Source of the DNA: Nitriliruptoraceae bacterium
Lineage (GTDB): Bacteria > Actinomycetota > Nitriliruptoria > Nitriliruptorales > Nitriliruptoraceae
Reading direction: 5' to 3'
Length of the DNA stretch: 6,976 bases
Assembly: GCA_007131525.1 (NCBI GenBank)
Contig: SLQK01000137.1
Span: forward strand, 1 to 6,976
Shown: piece by piece, positions 4,355-6,976 of the stretch
How the letters are laid out: each line of letters starts with the position of its first letter
How positions within the stretch are numbered: position 1 is the stretch's first letter
Made by a program: the position numbers and the translations under genes
Notes under the pieces: generated by a model
Databases searched by the model: none
Seen by the model: the letters and a program-made list of their open reading frames with translations, nothing else
What the model was told of the DNA's origin: nothing

Positions 4355-6976
4355 TCAGCCGACCAGGCCCGTCAGCGCCGCGATGCGCTCCTCGAGCTCC
4401 GCGATGGCCGTCTCGGCCTGCGCCCGCTTGTCCCGCTCCCTGGCGACCACCTCGGCGGGGGCCCGGGAGGTGAACCCCTCGTTGGCGAGCTTGCCGTCGA
4501 CCCGCTGGAGATCCCCCTGGACCCGGGCGAGCTCCTTGCCGAGGCGTGCCAGCTCCGCGTCGACGTCGATCAGCCCGGCGAGGTCCACCTGGGCCTGGCC
4601 GCTGCCGAACTGGATCGTCGTGCAGCCGGGCCGGTCCTCGAGCGATCCGACCGGTTGGACCTCCGCGAGACCGGCCAGGGAGGCGACCAGCGGCCCCTGG
4701 CGCTCCAGGAGTGCCCGGTCCGTCGCGGCCACCACCAGCGGGAAACGCTGGGAGGGGGCGATGCCGTTCTGGGACCGGAAGCGGTTGACCTCGGTCACCA
4801 GGTCCTGGAGGACGGCGAACTCCGACTCGGCCTCGGGGTCGTGCCACTCGCTGGTGGCGGCGGGCCAGTCGGCCACCATCAACGAGTCCCGCCCCCCAGC
4901 CGCTCCGGTGAGCTCGCGCCACAGCGTCTCGGTCACGAAGGGCATCACCGGGTGGAGCAGCCGCAGCACGTGGTCGAGCACGAAGCGCCCCACCCGACGG
5001 GCGGTCGTGGCCGCGGCGGCGTCATCGCCGTACAGGCGCAGCTTCACCGCCTCGACGTACCAGTCGGCCACCTCGTCCCACAGGAAGTGGAACATGGTCC
5101 GGCACACCGTCGCCCAGTCGTAGGCGTCGTAGGCCGCGTCCGCGGCGGTGTGGGCGGCGTGCAGCCGCGACAGCATCCACCGGTCCTCCAGCGGCAGGTC
5201 CTCGAGGGGTGGCAACCCGCCGCCCTCGGTCCCGGGCATCCCGGCGGTCGCCTCCAGGCGGGAGAGGACGAAGCCGCCGACGTTCCACAGCTTGTTCGCG
5301 AACCGCTTCGTGCCCTCGACCCACTCCTCCGCCAGCGGCACGTCCGATCCCGGCGCGGCGGAGCGCAGGAGCGCGAACCGGGTGGCGTCGGCGCCGTAGC
5401 GCTCGACCAGGTCCAGGGGGTCGATCACGTTGCCGAAGGACTTCGACATCTTCTTGCCGTGCTCGTCGCGCACCAGCCCGTGGTTGTGCACCACGTGGAA
5501 GGGCACCTCGCCGGTGAACCACAGGCTGATCATCAGCATCCGTGACACCCAGAAGGTGTTGATGTCGTAGCCGGTGACCAGCACCGAGGTCGGGAACCAG
5601 GTCTCGAGCTCGGGCGTGCGCTCCGGCCAGCCGAACACGCTGAAGGGCCACAGCTGGGAGGAGAACCAGGTGTCGAGCACGTCCTCGTCCTGGACCCAGC
5701 CCTCCTCGTCGATGTCCTCCCGGGAGACCCGGATCTCACCCTCGGGGCCGTACCAGGCGGGGATGCGGTGCCCCCACCAGATCTGGCGGGAGATGCACCA
5801 GTCGTGGAGGTTGTCGAGCCAGTCGAGGAAGGGCTTGGTCCGGGACTCGGGCACGAAGACCGTGCGACCGTCACGCACCGCGGTCGCGGCCTGCTCGGCG
5901 AGCTGGCGCATGGCGACGAACCACTGCAGGCTCAGGCGCGGCTCGATCACCGTGGCGCACCGGGAGCAGTGGCCGACGCTGTGGTCGTGGTCGTCGACGC
6001 GCACCAGCAGACCGGCCTCGTCGAGGGCCGCCTTCACGCTGCCCCGGGCGACGAGCCGGTCCTGGCCCGCGAACCGCTCCCCGACCACCTCGGTGAGGAT
6101 CCCGGTGTCGTCCATGATGTCGATGATGTCGAGGTCGTGGCGCTCGGCGATCGCATGGTCGTTGGGGTCGTGGGCGGGGGTGATCTTCACCGCCCCGGAG
6201 CCGAAGCCAGGGTCGACGTAGTCATCGGCCACCACGGCGAAGGTGCGGTCCTGGAAGGGGTGGCGGACCTCGAGCCCCACCACGGCGGCGTAGCGCTCGT
6301 CGTCGGGATGCACGGCGATCGCGGTGTCCCCGAGCATGGTCTCCGCCCGGGTGGTCGCCACCTCGATGCCGAGCTGGCCGCCCGGGGCGCGGACCAGCCC
6401 GGCGTCGGTGTCCGCGGTGGTCGCCAGCAGCTCAGCCGGCACCGCGTCGGGGTCGGCCAGGGGGTAGATGAACCGGGCCAGCTCCCCGGTCTCGTCCTCG
6501 TGCTCCACCTCGATGTCGGACAGGGCGGTGTGACAGCGCACGCACCAGTTGATCAGGCGTTCACCGCGGTAGATCAGGCCTTGTTCGTACAGGGCCACGA
6601 ACACCTCGCGCACGGCCTCGGAGCGGGGACCGTCGAAGGTGAACACCTCCCGTTCCCAGTCGGCGGAGGCACCGAGCTTCTCCAGCTGGTTCAGGATCTG
6701 ACCGCCGGAGCGCTCCTTCCACTCCCAGACCCGCTCCAGGAAGGCATCGCGACCGAGCGCGTGGCGGTCGGTGCCCTCCTCGGCGAGCTGCTTCTCCACC
6801 ACGTTCTGGGTCGCGATGCCGGCGTGGTCGGTCCCGGGGATCCACACCGCGTTGTAGCCCTGCATGCGCTTGCGGCGGATGATGACGTCCTGGATCGTGT
6901 TGTCGAGGGCGTGGCCGACGTGCAGCGACCCGGTGACGTTGGGAGGCGGGATGACGATCGAGAAGGGCTCGCCGTC
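4355..6976 (-). CDS. valS: Valyl-tRNA synthetase ValS, N-terminus cut by window edge
   Basis: Class I synthetase that charges tRNA-Val and hydrolyses mischarged Thr-tRNA. The visible 873 codons begin just before PPPNVTGSLHVGHAL, whose HVGH (positions 6911-6922) is the HIGH signature, so only about 30-40 residues should be missing. In order: GTDHAGIATQ of the Rossmann fold; a zinc-ribbon-like NWCVRCHTALSD; the CP1 editing domain with TTRAETMLGDTAIAVHP and GSGAVKITPAHDPNDH, including the Lys, Thr and two Asp that correspond to T. thermophilus editing residues; a second Cys pair in GHCSRCATVIEPRLSLQWF; DWCISRQIWWGHRIP; the KMSKS loop (5438-5452); the tRNA-anticodon helical domain; and the C-terminal coiled-coil arm from about residue 800. 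The frame also holds an insertion before TTRAET and lacks the usual Cys pair before VQDEDVLDTWFSS. It is a housekeeping gene, apparently unrelated to the Dha genes; its promoter lies outside the window. Confidence 0.98.
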   Translation of the reverse strand, partial: DGEPFSIVIPPPNVTGSLHVGHALDNTIQDVIIRRKRMQGYNAVWIPGTDHAGIATQNVVEKQLAEEGTDRHALGRDAFLERVWEWKERSGGQILNQLEKLGASADWEREVFTFDGPRSEAVREVFVALYEQGLIYRGERLINWCVRCHTALSDIEVEHEDETGELARFIYPLADPDAVPAELLATTADTDAGLVRAPGGQLGIEVATTRAETMLGDTAIAVHPDDERYAAVVGLEVRHPFQDRTFAVVADDYVDPGFGSGAVKITPAHDPNDHAIAERHDLDIIDIMDDTGILTEVVGERFAGQDRLVARGSVKAALDEAGLLVRVDDHDHSVGHCSRCATVIEPRLSLQWFVAMRQLAEQAATAVRDGRTVFVPESRTKPFLDWLDNLHDWCISRQIWWGHRIPAWYGPEGEIRVSREDIDEEGWVQDEDVLDTWFSSQLWPFSVFGWPERTPELETWFPTSVLVTGYDINTFWVSRMLMISLWFTGEVPFHVVHNHGLVRDEHGKKMSKSFGNVIDPLDLVERYGADATRFALLRSAAPGSDVPLAEEWVEGTKRFANKLWNVGGFVLSRLEATAGMPGTEGGGLPPLEDLPLEDRWMLSRLHAAHTAADAAYDAYDWATVCRTMFHFLWDEVADWYVEAVKLRLYGDDAAAATTARRVGRFVLDHVLRLLHPVMPFVTETLWRELTGAAGGRDSLMVADWPAATSEWHDPEAESEFAVLQDLVTEVNRFRSQNGIAPSQRFPLVVAATDRALLERQGPLVASLAGLAEVQPVGSLEDRPGCTTIQFGSGQAQVDLAGLIDVDAELARLGKELARVQGDLQRVDGKLANEGFTSRAPAEVVARERDKRAQAETAIAELEERIAALTGLVG
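5438..5452 (-). other. valS: KMSKS catalytic loop of ValS
   Basis: Codons for Lys-Met-Ser-Lys-Ser within GKKMSKSFGNVIDP. This is the ATP-binding loop of class I synthetases, intact here, which together with HVGH at 6911-6922 shows that the enzyme is catalytically complete. Confidence 0.95.

Noticed and set aside
4351..4371. Possible small hairpin at the valS-regulator junction
   Set aside because: Pairing is limited to about 4 bases (GGTC with GACC), too weak to call a terminator.

Overview
The window is GC-rich throughout (roughly 70% or more by eye, codon third positions almost all G/C) and is fully explained by protein-coding genes plus one divergent regulatory gap. GTG starts, GGAGG-type ribosome sites, an IclR-family regulator and a PTS-type dihydroxyacetone kinase set point to a high-GC actinobacterium (Actinomycetota). 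Genus cannot be fixed from the sequence alone. I see no tRNA, rRNA, CRISPR array, insertion sequence or phage gene.

Layout. Positions 1-2487, minus strand: a dihydroxyacetone (Dha) kinase operon in the order dhaK (2487-1489), dhaL (1486-842), dhaM (715 to the left edge, cut off inside its HPr domain). A strong hairpin sits in the 126-base gap between dhaL and dhaM. Positions 2488-2816: a divergent intergenic region with several inverted and direct repeats that are operator candidates. Positions 2817-4350, plus strand: a second, intact dhaL paralogue followed after 52 bases by an IclR-family transcription regulator. Positions 4355-6976, minus strand: valS (valyl-tRNA synthetase), missing only its N-terminal end at the right edge. 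It converges on the regulator gene with a 4-base gap.

How the genes work together. DhaK binds Dha covalently and DhaL carries a tightly bound ADP that serves as a phosphoryl shuttle. DhaM (EIIA-Man-like domain fused to HPr) passes phosphate from PEP via Enzyme I to DhaL. The product is dihydroxyacetone phosphate, which enters glycolysis. Enzyme I is not visible here: it is either encoded elsewhere or lies in the unseen C-terminal part of DhaM. The divergently transcribed IclR-type protein is the obvious candidate regulator.

The most interesting point is that a second complete DhaL is encoded with the regulator rather than with dhaK. In other bacteria, kinase subunits or their paralogues serve as co-regulators of Dha operons (DhaL/DhaK with DhaR in E. 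coli, DhaQ with DhaS in Lactococcus). A sensing role for this second DhaL is therefore a testable hypothesis, not something the sequence proves. The core kinase system is a known one; I do not see an entirely new system here.
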